From: Bimastos eiseni
Lineage: Eukaryota; Annelida; Clitellata; Crassiclitellata; Lumbricidae
Assembly (NCBI GenBank): GCA_959347315.1
Contig: OY365818.1
Coordinates: 7,027,805 to 7,091,804, forward strand
DNA: 64,000 bases
Reading direction: 5' to 3'
Positions 32,368-43,918 of the stretch are shown piece by piece; the stretch's first letter is position 1, and every line of letters starts with the position of its first letter. The translations under genes were made by a program, and so were the position numbers. Under the pieces are notes generated by a model. The model was given only the letters and a program-made list of their open reading frames with translations, made no database searches and was not told the DNA's origin.

Positions 32368-32500
32368 TTTGTGGGGCATGGCGGCGAATTGGTTCGAGCG
32401 CCTGGTCTGTAACGCGGAGTGTAGGCCTACGGGTTCGAACTTTCCCGGTTAATTACTGTGTACGGACCTTGAGCAAGTCCTTCACTCAAAAAAATGATCT
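32368..32500 (+). mobile_element. tRNA-derived SINE, intronic
   Basis: A tRNA-like head ('ggcggcgaattggttcgagc', then B-box-like 'gggttcgaactttcc') is followed by 'ttgagcaagtccttcactc', which resembles the conserved core found in many animal tRNA-SINEs (CTTGAGCAAGGCACTTAAC-like). Confidence 0.5.
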
Positions 32501-32714
32501 ATGACGTCAATGTCTTGTCGTTTGGTCTTGTGTGAACTTAGTGTGAATTTATGAACTGCGAAATGAGAGCAACATCAAGTGCAGTTGTGTTGCATTGTTA
32601 GGGCTAGGGAAGGCTGTACTGGTAGGCCCCTCGATTTGCAATGGCCTCCCATTGACGCTTCGCTCCCTTCCTAGAAACCCCTTTTAGGCATTCCTCTCTC
32701 ATCTTAGACGACTT

Positions 32715-32845
32715 TATTTGGAAGCGTTGAGACTGGGAGCGCCTCTAAGTAGTCACCTTGAAGAGTCGCTATAAAAAAATTCTCCTGAATGAATGATGAA
32801 TGAACGAATGAACTAACGAACGAACGAACGAAAGAACGAACAAAT
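32715..32845 (+). repeat. Family B repeat with GAAT/CGAA tail
   Basis: 'tgagactgggagcgcctcta', 'accttgaagagtcgctataa', then about 60 bp of GAATGAAT/CGAACGAA. Complete left-to-right copy. Confidence 0.65.
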
Positions 32846-33017
32846 GAATTAGTGAATTAATTAATTGTGCAATTTCTGTCCGTAATGATAAATCCTAAAT
32901 CGGATACGGTTGCGAAGAATCCGTGAAGAACCGTGCTACCGAAAACGATACTAAAGACAATAGGAATAAAGGCAAGACCGCGATATTGTTTGCTAATATG
33001 GTAGATATGTTCCTTAC

Positions 33018-33035
33018 CACTGGTCCTGGTATTCC
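33018..33035 (-). CDS. Collagen microexon, 18 nt (GIPGPV)
   Basis: Acceptor 'gatgtgatatttcag' and donor GTG|gtaagg enclose only two triplets, GIP GPV, in the correct phase. Position and frame fit between its neighbours. The small size lowers confidence. Confidence 0.65.
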
Positions 33036-33542
33036 CTGAAATATCACATCATAAGAGTTATTGCAACTGCAAGTTTTATTGTTGTATGAGGGCATTTTTC
33101 AAGAAAAACCTCATAAACGGCGCTAAATATAGTTAGGCCTATATATAAATTTTAACGCAGCACAAAGCTGAAACTTATTGCTCAAACAGTCTCACGTTAT
33201 TACAAACGATCAAAAATTGATATTATATATTAAAATAACTAAAAAAAACTTATATTGATAAATTGAATATTTGAAAATCTTTATTACTTGTGAAAGTTTG
33301 TGTAATTTACCAGCTTCTAAGTAACCATATGAGGCTTCTGATTACAGTTACGAGTCACCGTCTTATAAATAGGTGTCTTCAATTAATATACTTTCAGATG
33401 AAGAATGTAGTGGGCGTATTAGGCGATTTAAACTGCAGTAGGCCCTATAGTCTAACTGCCTGAAACAGTACGAAGCACTATCGTACGAACAAGGAATCGA
33501 GGCCAATTCTGAGACATTAGAACAACTGGAAGAGGGGCTTAC

Positions 33543-33614
33543 CATCGAGCCTGGTTCGCCATATCGACCTGTCTCTCCTTTGTCTCCTTTCGGACCTGAA
33601 TTTCCAGGTGGACC
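33543..33614 (-). CDS. Collagen exon, 8 Gly-X-Y triplets
   Basis: 72 nt with acceptor …gattttcacag and donor ATG|gtaagc. Triplets GPP GNS GPK GDK GET GRY and two more. Uninterrupted. Confidence 0.92.
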
Positions 33615-34104
33615 CTGTGAAAATCAATAACAGTAATAATTATTAGAGTCTATTCCTAGCCAGTTGCACAAGGATATGTTGACAACGATTATGTCATAGA
33701 TCTATAATCTAGCCAATTAATATGGGAACTGCTGGCGACTGCGATATCTCGTGTAAGAAGCGCAAACTGATGGGAAGAAACACTGAAATAAGTAAACAAT
33801 GCGAATTGGAAAATGCGAATCAACGCGAAAGCGAAAATAATAGCAATGAGCAATGTTAAAGTTGATTCCACAAAATCGTCAACTTCTTGCTCTTTGCCGA
33901 TCATTCTATATAGGCTGTTAACAATCCTAATAACATCGGATGATTAAGATTAAGAAATCACAAATACAAAAACTCGAGGATATACCATCTTGCGATCAAC
34001 AGCTCATTTACAGACATTCATCAGAATCAGATAATAGGTTAGGCTGGGTTTCAAGGTGGTTATGGCGAATGGTATAGCCTTTGAGTGACTCAAAAGATAC
34101 CTGC

Positions 34105-34225
34105 ATAATTCATTCATTGATTCAGAGGGTCCATGTAGTGCCCCTTCAAAATAACCTATACTCAGAGACGCTCCCAGACCAAACCCGGCGATAAAGAATC
34201 GCTCTCAGAAGTTTGCAAAAGATTC
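34105..34225 (-). repeat. Family B repeat, inverted, intronic
   Basis: 'attcattcattgattc', 'agtgccccttcaaaataacc', 'gagacgctcccagaccaaac' is the reverse complement order of 32715-32845. Confidence 0.6.
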
Positions 34226-35825
34226 CTGCAGAGTTTATAAGCTAAAGAGCAAACAGATCCGGTGTAAGGTAGGATATGAATTCCTAAACATTTATGCCAT
34301 AATAATTTTCGGCCTTTCATGATGAATTTTTGTCTATTGCTGCTTTCAATTTACGAAGTTTGACAACGATATTCTGTTTGATTGTGGTTGTTCTTTGTTG
34401 TAAAATCTATCTTGAAGCAGCGCTATGATAAAGGGCCCTATAAGAACATACAAGAACACGAATATCTTCCATAACAACTATAAGGGCAGATCTGTGTGTT
34501 CTTTAACATCGGGACTATTCATGCAACTTCAACAAGCACTTGTAATCTATTCTTTTGCACAGGTGCTTGACAAGAACGATCTTTCACTAAACATCTGGCG
34601 CTCCATAGGTGCTTCCAATGAAGAAAGGTGTGTAAAATTACATACATGTAGGCCTACAATAAGGACGTTAAACAATATTACAGTAAAAATCTTTGTAAAA
34701 ACTTCACTTCAGGTTTATTATTGCCATCTGCATATGACAGCTGAGTCTGAAAACGAGTGAAAATAATGTTTTTCGACAGAAGCTGTTCAGTTCACGCATG
34801 CATTCGCAATCGAAGCGATCACCCTACTAGCGTAGGCTACAAAAGCTACCACACACATTACAACGATTCCACTTGCAACAAAGCATTCATCGGCCGCAAG
34901 AAAGCTGAAAGCTGCCCATGCGACTTCGAAAGTACGGAATAAAAAGGATGCAACACGCGTCTATATCTACGTAAAACAAAAGCAGGCCATCGCAAATCAT
35001 TGAAAAGAAATTTAAAGAAAGACAGAAATAGAATAAATATAAAATAAAACTGAAAAGTCCGCAGGACTTCGGGGTTCATCGTATTCTGAGTGCTCTGATT
35101 TGCTTCCTCTTAAGATGACGCTTTGTAAACGTTCAATAACAATCACGATATTTGGATTTTGTCCGGGATTCTCCAAGGCATTATAAATTCGAATAAAGTG
35201 TCAGGTGATTGCAATTCTTTATTGCTATAACGCGCTATCCAAGTTTTCAGTATAGATGAGATTATAGTAAGGTAGGGCTATTAGAACAACCTACTAGACT
35301 ATGGTAGGCTAGAGGTAAGAGAGGCGCACCCATAATGTTACAGTACTTCTAGAAAAATTACAGCATTGCAGCATTTTGAAATGTATTGTAATAGTTCGAC
35401 TTACTCATAGAATTTCAAGTCCCTGCTAATAAATTGGCGATAAAGGTATATAGGCCTACGTTAGAATCTATAATGGCGCTTACGATCTTTCTGATTTTAA
35501 GCCGTCCTACGAACATCGTGAAAGGTACTTTACCCTTAAATGACATTGAAAATGTAACACGTGGTGAACCAGTGTGCATTAACCCGAAATGTAACTTGAT
35601 TTAAATACAGCTAAACTCAAGAAGATTTACAATCTATTCCGTACAATCAAATTAAATTAAAACCTTCGTGGAAATCTATAAAATCATCATGTAATATGGA
35701 TGGTTCGCTGTCTGATTTGGGGTAACACCAATATTCTTCTTCTATCTAGACAGAAATGTAAGGGCTCATCTCTCGGCTAAATCTGATCGCTCTCTCCAGT
35801 TAGGCCTGGTTAACTCCAACGCTGG

Positions 35826-35933
35826 AAGAACTCAGGCAGTGCCAGCCCAAGCCTGGATAAAAGAGGAGGGCGACGCTAATGATCTTTGTTATCACACAGT
35901 GTCGCTAAACTGCAACAGCCACCACCAAGGTCT
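35826..35933 (-). repeat. Dispersed repeat family A, best copy
   Basis: 'gaactcaggcagtgccagcc', 'gaggagggcgacgctaatga', 'ttatcacacagtgtcgctaa', 'ctgcaacagccaccacca': all landmarks present. In the large intron between the collagen exons at 33543 and 36484. Confidence 0.9.
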
Positions 35934-36483
35934 AGTTCTCTTCTGCTGCTACCCGAAAATATACCTTAGAATTGATCAAACCGAACACAATCTTTTAAAT
36001 CGCAGTTGACAGCATGCACGCTATGATTCTCTGAGCTCCTACTTTTGATAATCTTGCGTTTACTTGGCAACCTCTGCCAGAGAAATCTTGCGTGACTATT
36101 GCCACTTGACTGTTCTTGTGTTCAACGGCATTTTTTCGCAAACGTCTATCTGATCTAGTCAGAAGAAAATAATTCTCGATTGCTTTCCCGTTAATTAATA
36201 ATTAGAGACTTAAATTAGCTTAGATCAATGTCATTTGCATGTAATGTCATTGATCGCGCATTTCACAACATGTATATTTAACGATGAGGCAGAGGAAATG
36301 TGAGGTGAGGCCGACCATAATAACATTTAAAGCTTTTCACGGTTTCGACACATGTCAAGCACAACCAAAGAGAAACGTTGACGCACACACAATTAAACCA
36401 GCCGCTCAGGCAGACGATAACGAAAAGAAAAGAAAACATCGACACAGATAGAGCTCGACTACCATCTAAATCTGTCGACTTAC

Positions 36484-36546
36484 TTCTCTCCCTTGAGGAC
36501 CTGGCTTCCCTGATTCACCAGGTTTACCTGAGACTCCAGGGACACC
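36484..36546 (-). CDS. Collagen exon, 7 Gly-X-Y triplets
   Basis: 63 nt with acceptor …cggtcacttccag and donor GAA|gtaagt. Triplets GVP GVS GKP GES GKP GPQ then GRE. Confidence 0.92.
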
Positions 36547-37715
36547 CTGGAAGTGACCGTTCACATACGATTATACGACAGACAATACAGATCGTCACAT
36601 TCACGGAGCGCTCGTCAATGTCTTTGAACCCGACGATGTGATAGTGGCTTCATTACAATACAGTTTTATATTGGGAAACAGTTGCAAACTCGTGAAATAG
36701 ACTCACTGACTACCAGAGTAAATCGACACGTTGATCGCACCCATAGCTTAGCCTCATTGGGCCAAAGGGCCCAACGAACGTGTTTGACGGGTTAGGAAAA
36801 TGCTCCTCTTTGTGAATTGTTTCATAAAGTAAGGGGAACACTCTGTAGAGAAATTTAAAGGCACATCAATATTATTGTTAACTTCACTAATTAATTGGGA
36901 GTATAGGTTGACTTTCAATTGGAAACTTAATCGCACTGTTGGTTCAAGATTCTTGGAGTTTGGGCTTCAATAAAGCATACGCATTTGCCAACTTGCATTA
37001 TCCCGAAATTAATCAGACTTATGCATTTGTCTGTTTTCATAAGTTTCAATATTTAAAAAAATACAAGCGTGACCTACCTGAAGGTGTTAACAATAGTTCA
37101 CAGGGTAACAGGTGCAAACGTAACTGCACTGATGCATAACGGTGCATAATAAAAGTGCGGAAAGAATAAATAATATGGAAATAGTCAAGCAGGCAGATGA
37201 TTAAGTTCTTCTTGAGCCTTGTGTCGTGCAAGACAAAACTGTGCAAGTAAACGCTGTTCCGATAACGTCAATGACAAGCGGTGCAGATGTACAATTACTA
37301 TAATGCGAAGTGACCATTTCTTGGTGCCATGCCAATCAAACCCATGAAAAAATTCGGACAGTATCTCTTAACATAGCCTGTCAACTTGAAGTATCTGTAT
37401 AGTCTTTATGACCATTGGAACTTTAATGGCTATACAGAAGCAGCCTGGGTGGTAGATAGTAATCGAAGATTCAATAGCAAAGCTACTAGGGATCTTTTCA
37501 TAGTTTAGGGAAGCATGGATTTGAAGTGAAGTACCAAGAAATGAATACGAAATGCAGGAGCTAACGTACTTAAATCTGAATGTTTGACCATTCACTTAAA
37601 TGACCTGGTAACATTTCAGAATAAACGCAAATTCTTATTTAGTCTTGGTCTATAGAAAGTGAAATTGCGTCTGCATGTAAACATGCATTACCAACGAAGA
37701 TGCGCGTTCACTTAC

Positions 37716-37760
37716 AGGCAGTCCAATCGGTCCTTCTTCACCTCTTTCTCCCCTAAAACC
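37716..37760 (-). CDS. Collagen exon, 5 Gly-X-Y triplets
   Basis: 45 nt with acceptor …gtgtttttatag and donor CCT|gtaagt. GFR GER GEE GPI GLP, highly charged. Confidence 0.92.
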
Positions 37761-38238
37761 CTATAAAAACACAGCATCGTCGAGTCTGTAGAAAAACCAA
37801 TGTGTACATGTACGAAATAGTCATTGTTTCCGCACAATTTATGAGTTGCTTGCAATGCCTTCAATTTATAAGATCATACATTGCTCCTATAAATACATTA
37901 TCACTTTCACTTAGCCAAAAATGGTACCATTTAAAGTTTTCGACTTATCTTCAAGTAAGCAATAAATATAGCAAATTTAGATACTCAAAAGAAGTTGGAA
38001 ACTTAGCCTTTAAAAAAGTTATCAAAATTTTTAAACACAATGCATGGAGATATTCACGGAGCTCAGCAATCACTGTAGTTCGCTTGCAAGAAACCTAGGG
38101 ACATAGAATATTATACAGGATTTGGCTCTACTTAAGAATCCCACAAAATTTTGATCTCTATCTTTGTATCTTCTGTGGGTACGCTAAGTTATTTTCAGAG
38201 CTGATAAATGCAATCTCTAGGTGGTGGAAAGTACTAAC

Positions 38239-38274
38239 CGGTTCTCCTTTCTCGCCTTGGTAACCTCGTTCGCC
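38239..38274 (-). CDS. Collagen exon, 4 Gly-X-Y triplets
   Basis: 36 nt with acceptor …aaatttgcag and donor CCG|gttagt. GER GYQ GEK GEP. Confidence 0.9.
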
Positions 38275-38904
38275 CTGCAAATTTACAGAAAATGTGTTCT
38301 CATGAAATAAATATTTAGATTGGATAAATATTTACGATTATGCATTATTAATAATAGAGCAACTATTAAAGACCAGCTCCCAGTGCAAATAAAACTCGTG
38401 GCGACTTGAGCTGTCACTCATGCCAGCTAAAAGGACTGCTCTTCTTCTTCTTGTATCAAATTATTTGATTAATCAAAAAACTATTTGCACAAAATATGAT
38501 TCCATTAAAGAAATCGCTTTTCAATAACTGGAATTATAAAGTGTATGCTATGATACGATCGGGCCTATAGGCCTGGAACATATAAGAAAGGAAACATCCT
38601 AAAATTGATGCAAAGGCAGAATGAAATGGACGGGACTAAAATAAGCATCACTAATTCTCATTCTCATTCCTTAGGTCTGCTCGCATGCGCTTTGGCTAAC
38701 GCAGCCTTAGGGTCATCCTTTCCAGTTGTGGTAGGGTCGAGAGTGCAGTAACCCTGAATGGGCGCTACATAAATCTTCTCAATGAACTATAATAGGTACG
38801 AGGATACAGTACTGACCGAACCAGCGCTAGAGAGGTAAACCCTTCAGTAAAATCTGCTCATCTCTCGATGCGAGAAAGTCATAATACGAAATGTAAGAAC
38901 TTAC

Positions 38905-38940
38905 CTTATATCCAGGAACTCCCTGCAGCCCGGTGGGACC
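38905..38940 (-). CDS. Collagen exon, 4 Gly-X-Y triplets
   Basis: 36 nt with acceptor …gttttttacag and donor AAG|gtaagt. GPT GLQ GVP GYK. Confidence 0.9.
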
Positions 38941-38954
38941 CTGTAAAAAACCAC

Positions 38955-39085
38955 ACTGACATAGTAATAGTAATCGCAATCCCCAAACGTATAAAGCGCC
39001 ACTTCAAAGCCAAGCTTAGGGCACCAGCTAATTCACGAACGCTGCATCGAATCAGAGGGGTTGTCCAGAGAGTAGTCCATGGGAG
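38955..39085 (-). repeat. Family C repeat, inverted, intronic
   Basis: 'gtaatcgcaatccccaaacg', 'cacttcaaagccaagctta', 'gggcaccagctaattcacga', 'atcagaggggttgtccag': the inverted form of 12045-12150. Confidence 0.7.
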
Positions 39086-39229
39086 GTCAGAGTCCGGTTT
39101 CCAAAAGGTTATAGCAAACTAAAGCGTTTTACAACTGACATTGACTAAAAACTAAGGCCAGTCAAGAGACTATTAATATACACTTTATAATTCTCTAAAT
39201 TTCATGTGGGTGTTAGCTTAGTTCAATAG

Positions 39230-39264
<35 letters not shown>

Positions 39265-39595
39265 TGGTGTGGGGTCAGATAATTGATAAAAGGCATGCAG
39301 ACATGGCCACAGACTGGCTAACCGACGTACGCATTCCAGACCACTAAGACGCCAATCAGTCTGGGATATGAGTGAACAGAGCACTGGCCAACTGACCAAG
39401 TTGCCACATACACAGAGAAACATAAACAGACAATGATAGATACGAGCAGAGACACGGAGAGGGATGAATAATCTATGCGAATTTTTGAGTAACATAAGCG
39501 ACTAATTTACCAGGCTTCATCTAGTTACTGCAGCATGCAGTCCATAATTTTGTACCAACAGACGCTGGTTCTGAAGAACACTTCCACTATCCAAC

Positions 39596-39675
39596 CTTTG
39601 GCAGTGCCAGTCACAGGTCTGGAGAAAGGAGGGGGCGACGCTACTCCTTTATGTTACGTTAAACAGCAACTAGTC
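39596..39675 (-). repeat. Dispersed repeat family A, intronic
   Basis: 'ggcagtgccagtcacaggtc', 'aaggagggggcgacgctact', then 'gttacgttaaacagcaac'. Shortened in the middle. Confidence 0.7.
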
Positions 39676-40398
39676 AACATATGTGATAAATTAGGCAGAA
39701 TGAACCGTTAGGCAATGTATAACACTAGTTCATGCATAAGTATACTAACAACACTCAAACAGTAGTAGGAAACCAGATCAATGTCCGCTATTCCATTAGG
39801 CCGACTACTCCTTCCATTCACTAGACGGCGATGATTAAATTGTAAGTATTTTTACATGGCAGCCGTACAGTTGAAATAAACTCGTGAAATTACTTATGGT
39901 CGTTCGTTAATACCATACTGCGTTTTGAGATCAATAATATATTATTATCGGTACTATGGATCAGGCAAGTAATTCATATCACAGTTTGTTAATCACCTTC
40001 GTCGTCGTCATCATTGGTGTACATATTGCACTGTGACACTTCCAATAAACGATATCAATTACTGGTGGGGCAATGGAGAAGTCATCGCCGTTGATAAAAG
40101 CAATCATCCTACTGACCCTGGATCGCTGGCAACGTCCATACAAATCTATCTGCCCACATTTCACAGCTCCTGTATTGTATGGTATTTGGATGCTTATACA
40201 AAGTCCTACTAGAAGTACTCAAAATATCTCCAAGCAGCGGACAAAGTGGAGAGACTGCTAGCAATAACGCAGCCCAAGATGTTTGGGGAAGCTGACCCAA
40301 ACGAGGTTGTTCCACCACGCACAAGCTACACCCTCAGACCCCCATTGCAAGTCTAGTGCTTATTTTCACTTATGGGTTAAAGTTTGAGCGACTATTAC

Positions 40399-40440
40399 CA
40401 TAGGACCAGGAGGACCGGATGGACACACTGAACACGACAT
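40399..40440 (-). CDS. Collagen exon with CxxC module
   Basis: 42 nt with acceptor …attgttttttgtag and donor ATG|gtaata. Encodes MSCSVCPSGPPGPM: a short non-collagenous stretch with Cys-Ser-Val-Cys directly before two triplets. It does not start with Gly, unlike almost all other exons. The Cys pair could link chains at the start of the last collagenous domain. Confidence 0.82.
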
Positions 40441-40896
40441 CTACAAAAAACAATAGACGGATCAGCACCAACGATAAGCGGTGAACATGCATTCATTTAC
40501 TCATTCTTTAAATGTCTTAACTGCTGTCATGTTCCTGCCACTTGAAAGGAATCACTAAATGATATTACTCTGAAATCATACAAAAGTGTCATTCCTGCAA
40601 AGAACATTAAGAAACGACGCTCCCTGAATTCGTAGCGTAGTTCGCGTATGTGCTGCTAGCAATGTAAAGCATCAGGTATGCCCATACTAGAATTTGCTCG
40701 TGCCCGTTTAAACTAAATATGCCTGAGTTGAAATTGAGAAAAAAAACTGACGTATTATAGGCCGGCCTACCATAGATGACTAAAACATAGGATGCCGAAT
40801 TTATCTTTTGATAATATCGACCTCTCGCTGTGTAACTAGAACTAAAAAGTCAAGTTAATGTGGAACTCATTCCTAGAATATTTCCTGTCGACTTAC

Positions 40897-40935
40897 TCCG
40901 TCAGACTTTTCACCTTTCACCCAAACAGTTTCTCC
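40897..40935 (-). CDS. Collagen exon, interrupted (GETVWVKGEKSDG)
   Basis: 39 nt with acceptor …gctttgttttag and donor GGA|gtaagt. Gly-X-Y periodicity is broken by VWVK and SDG. Together with the CxxC exon it forms a non-collagenous hinge between two triple-helical regions. Confidence 0.85.
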
Positions 40936-41404
40936 CTAAAACAAAGCAGCAAGTTTTGAACAAATAATAGAAAATAATTTTTTAAATAACATACAATTAA
41001 ATTGTTGTGCTTGGCTACAAGATTTTTAATTGAAACCATGTGGCAAAATAATAAGCAGAGATGTTATTACCGGCCTAGCCCAATTTCTAAACTAATGCAA
41101 CCTGTTTCTGCTCATTCACCTGCACGAGTGTAGGTACCTAATCTTCAAGGCTGTATTCTATTTAGACTTTCAGAAAGTAGCCATTGGCCAACTTATTTGA
41201 AGAGTCCGAGGTAATCCGAGAACAATATATTTCGCGATAGAAATTCAATTCTAGAGACAATTACAGATTACAGTTCGATAACCTATCTCAAGTAGTTACA
41301 GGGTTCTCAAAGCTTAGCAGTGTTTTAATTCATTGCCTAATTAATTTAGAAGAAACCGAAATGAATTTGTTTGTTTGATTTATCACATAAGAAGTTATAA
41401 TAAC

Positions 41405-41494
41405 CGGAGGACCAGTTAGTCCAGGTGCACCAATGAAGCCGTCCATTCCAGGTTTTCCAGTGTCTCCGGTTTCGCCTTTTTTACCTTGATATCC
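41405..41494 (-). CDS. Collagen exon, 10 Gly-X-Y triplets
   Basis: 90 nt with acceptor …ttgttttgaag and donor CCG|gttatt (non-consensus after GT). Triplets GYQ GKK GET GDT GKP GMD, then GFI GAP GLT GPP. Confidence 0.9.
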
Positions 41495-42152
41495 CTTCAA
41501 AACAAAAATCGTTGAACAATGTGATGACTCTAAGAAATATATGTTTACAAGTTATTTCACATGCAATAATCTCTTTGTTCTCAGGACAAGGACTGCTCAT
41601 GTCTGAGGTACCGTGTTGAGTTCACCAACAACTGGTTATTCTCCAAGAGGCGCTGTGTTATATCTCTTGAAACGGTACGATACGAATATTAAAATATGAA
41701 AAATTTGTTTTCTCAACGTCACCAGCATTAAATGACATAAAATATTTATATAAATCAATTATGCTCATTGGTCCGAGACATAATTACGTCCAACTAACAC
41801 ATATTTATATAGATATTAACTTATTATGCCAATATACATGTAGATATTAAGCCCATTTTCGTAGACGGCATGATGAATAAACTCCAAAACTTCAGAGATT
41901 ATGTATTTACAATCAAAATTTGGCGGCTGTCATCCCATTCCTGGCGGGCGTTTAGACCACAATGCCCGTTAAAACGAGATTAAATAGAAATCAGCATTAA
42001 TGTTTGAGGAAAATGAGCTAAGTAAAAGTTGCTTTATGTTACTCTAATCTATGGTAATCGCAAACGACCGGGCATCATCAAGATATCTCTCTCAAGTATT
42101 TTAATAACAAAACTATGGAACAAATAGTAGATTATATTTGATTTTGACATAC

Positions 42153-42224
42153 CGGAGATCCAGGAGGTCCTGGTTCTCCGTGTCTACCATCGATTCCGTT
42201 TCCTCCAGGCAACCCGTCAACTCC
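42153..42224 (-). CDS. Collagen exon, 8 Gly-X-Y triplets
   Basis: 72 nt with acceptor …ttgtgtttaag and donor CCG|gtatgt. Includes GVD GLP GGN GID GRH GEP, then GPP GSP. Confidence 0.92.
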
Positions 42225-42680
42225 CTTAAACACAAAAAACAGTCAAGCACATTCTACTAATTTTTCTGCATTAAATAATTAGCGTTGGTAATTAATGGCG
42301 AAGTATCTGAAACGTTAGTTGAATGCACAGATGATTATGGAGTCATAGTAATGAAATTTGGTGTTTAGAAAGCAGCAATTAGGCCTAATACATTCAAAAG
42401 TATCCTTGCTTTAATCAGGTTAATACTGAACAACTGCTTAATGCTGTCTAAGGATGGATGGGTCTACTGATTAATAATGAGGTCAGGTTCTACTTAATGC
42501 AACTAGTTGTGCCTTGTTAGCTATATTCTATGAATAAACTAATATTGAATTGCAATGAATAATGAAACGTTGGTAACTGTATACTACAAGAAAGACAAAA
42601 CTATTAGCGATATAATGCCTAACCTTGAAGTCGCACGTTAAAGTTTTGATAGGCCTACATCAAAAAAGTTGACAACCTAC

Positions 42681-42779
42681 CGGTATTCCTGAAAGTCCAG
42701 AATCCCCCATATCGCCTTTAGGACCTGGAAGCCCCGCTGTTCCACCCTCTCCAGTTTCACCCTTCTGACCACCTGTACC
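42681..42779 (-). CDS. Collagen exon, 11 Gly-X-Y triplets
   Basis: 99 nt with acceptor …tttctacag and donor CCG|gtaggt. Starts GTG GQK GET GEG, ends GDS GLS GIP. No break. Confidence 0.93.
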
Positions 42780-43269
42780 CTGTAGAAAGAAATCCACTTC
42801 AAAAGGTAGCTGCATTATTATGAACACGAGCAATATTAAGCAGTCGATGAATCTTGCAATAAATAGACCCTAGTTAACGTTGCATTCCCCTATATAACTA
42901 AAATGATTTTGCTCAAGCCGCTGTAGCCTAATTGTACTTAATAAATATAAGCGGATTTGTTGTAAGTGTGCTAAATAATCAGCACAATATCTAGCACATC
43001 ATATAGTAAGACATATTAAGCAGACATGTAATTTAGTAACCAGAAAAAGTTTAGTGTTTATAATACAACAGAGCATAAGAATATAAAATAAATTAAAAGC
43101 AAATTAATCAGTAACTGTGATCGTTTTCGTAATTGATCATTGGCTAATGTAACAATCCCATCCAGCAATTAATTTGGCAATTCTGGAAAGCAATGCTCCA
43201 ACTTTATTCAGTGTGAATGTGCCAACTAGGTTAATGGAATAGAAGAGAGTAGGTCTACGATGTAGTTAC

Positions 43270-43350
43270 CGGATGACCTCGTTTTCCCATTCCACCCTTT
43301 TCGCCTTTTTCACCTTTAATGCCTCCCGGACCAGCAGAGCCGACATCTCC
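43270..43350 (-). CDS. Collagen exon, 9 Gly-X-Y triplets
   Basis: 81 nt with acceptor …gatacgatag and donor CCG|gtaact. GDV GSA GPG GIK GEK GEK, then GGM GKR GHP. Confidence 0.93.
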
Positions 43351-43786
43351 CTATCGTATCAAAAGGCCTTCAACATGTGTAACATGTACAACAGATACTG
43401 TGAAATTAGTCAACAGTATGCACACTCATGCAGCTTGAGAGCAATGAATTCGACTTGAAAACAGGGTTATGGTATTTGAAACTGCAATTATAGGCTACTT
43501 CAAGAGAATAAAATTGAGGCGCTTCGAATCAGAAAAAATCTACCACGGTCGATTAGATTTGTTTTCAAGTGCACAGAGAATATTTTTAAGGCTGAGGCAC
43601 AGATGGCAAAAAGCCCAAGTTACATATTTCAAAAGAAGGACCGACACCAGCAGCACTCACAACAGAGCGGAGGGTCCATTGAGCGTTGATGTCTTGATAG
43701 CTAATGCATGAAACCATACTTTCGTCGTGATAGTGTATCAGGTAGAAATCTATAACAGATATCAGTTTCTTAAGTAGTATACTTGC

Positions 43787-43918
43787 CTTCTTTCCAGGAA
43801 TTCCAGGAACTCCGGGTGGACCAGGAGGACCTTCAATGAACCCTGTGGGAAGCCCGTTACTATCGGCTACTACTACAGCTCCTCCTCTGGACACCGCACC
43901 CTTCTCTCCCTTTGGTCC
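43787..43918 (-). CDS. Collagen exon with 20-residue NC module; GC donor
   Basis: 132 nt. Three triplets (GPK GEK GAV), then about 20 non-collagenous residues (SRGGAVVVADSNGLPTGFIE), then GPPGPPGVPGIPGKK. The 3' border reads AAGAAG|gcaagt, a GC-AG donor with otherwise perfect consensus; no GT gives the right phase nearby. The [11 protein letters not shown] ending parallels the [11 protein letters not shown] of the exon at 45808-46098. Confidence 0.9.
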
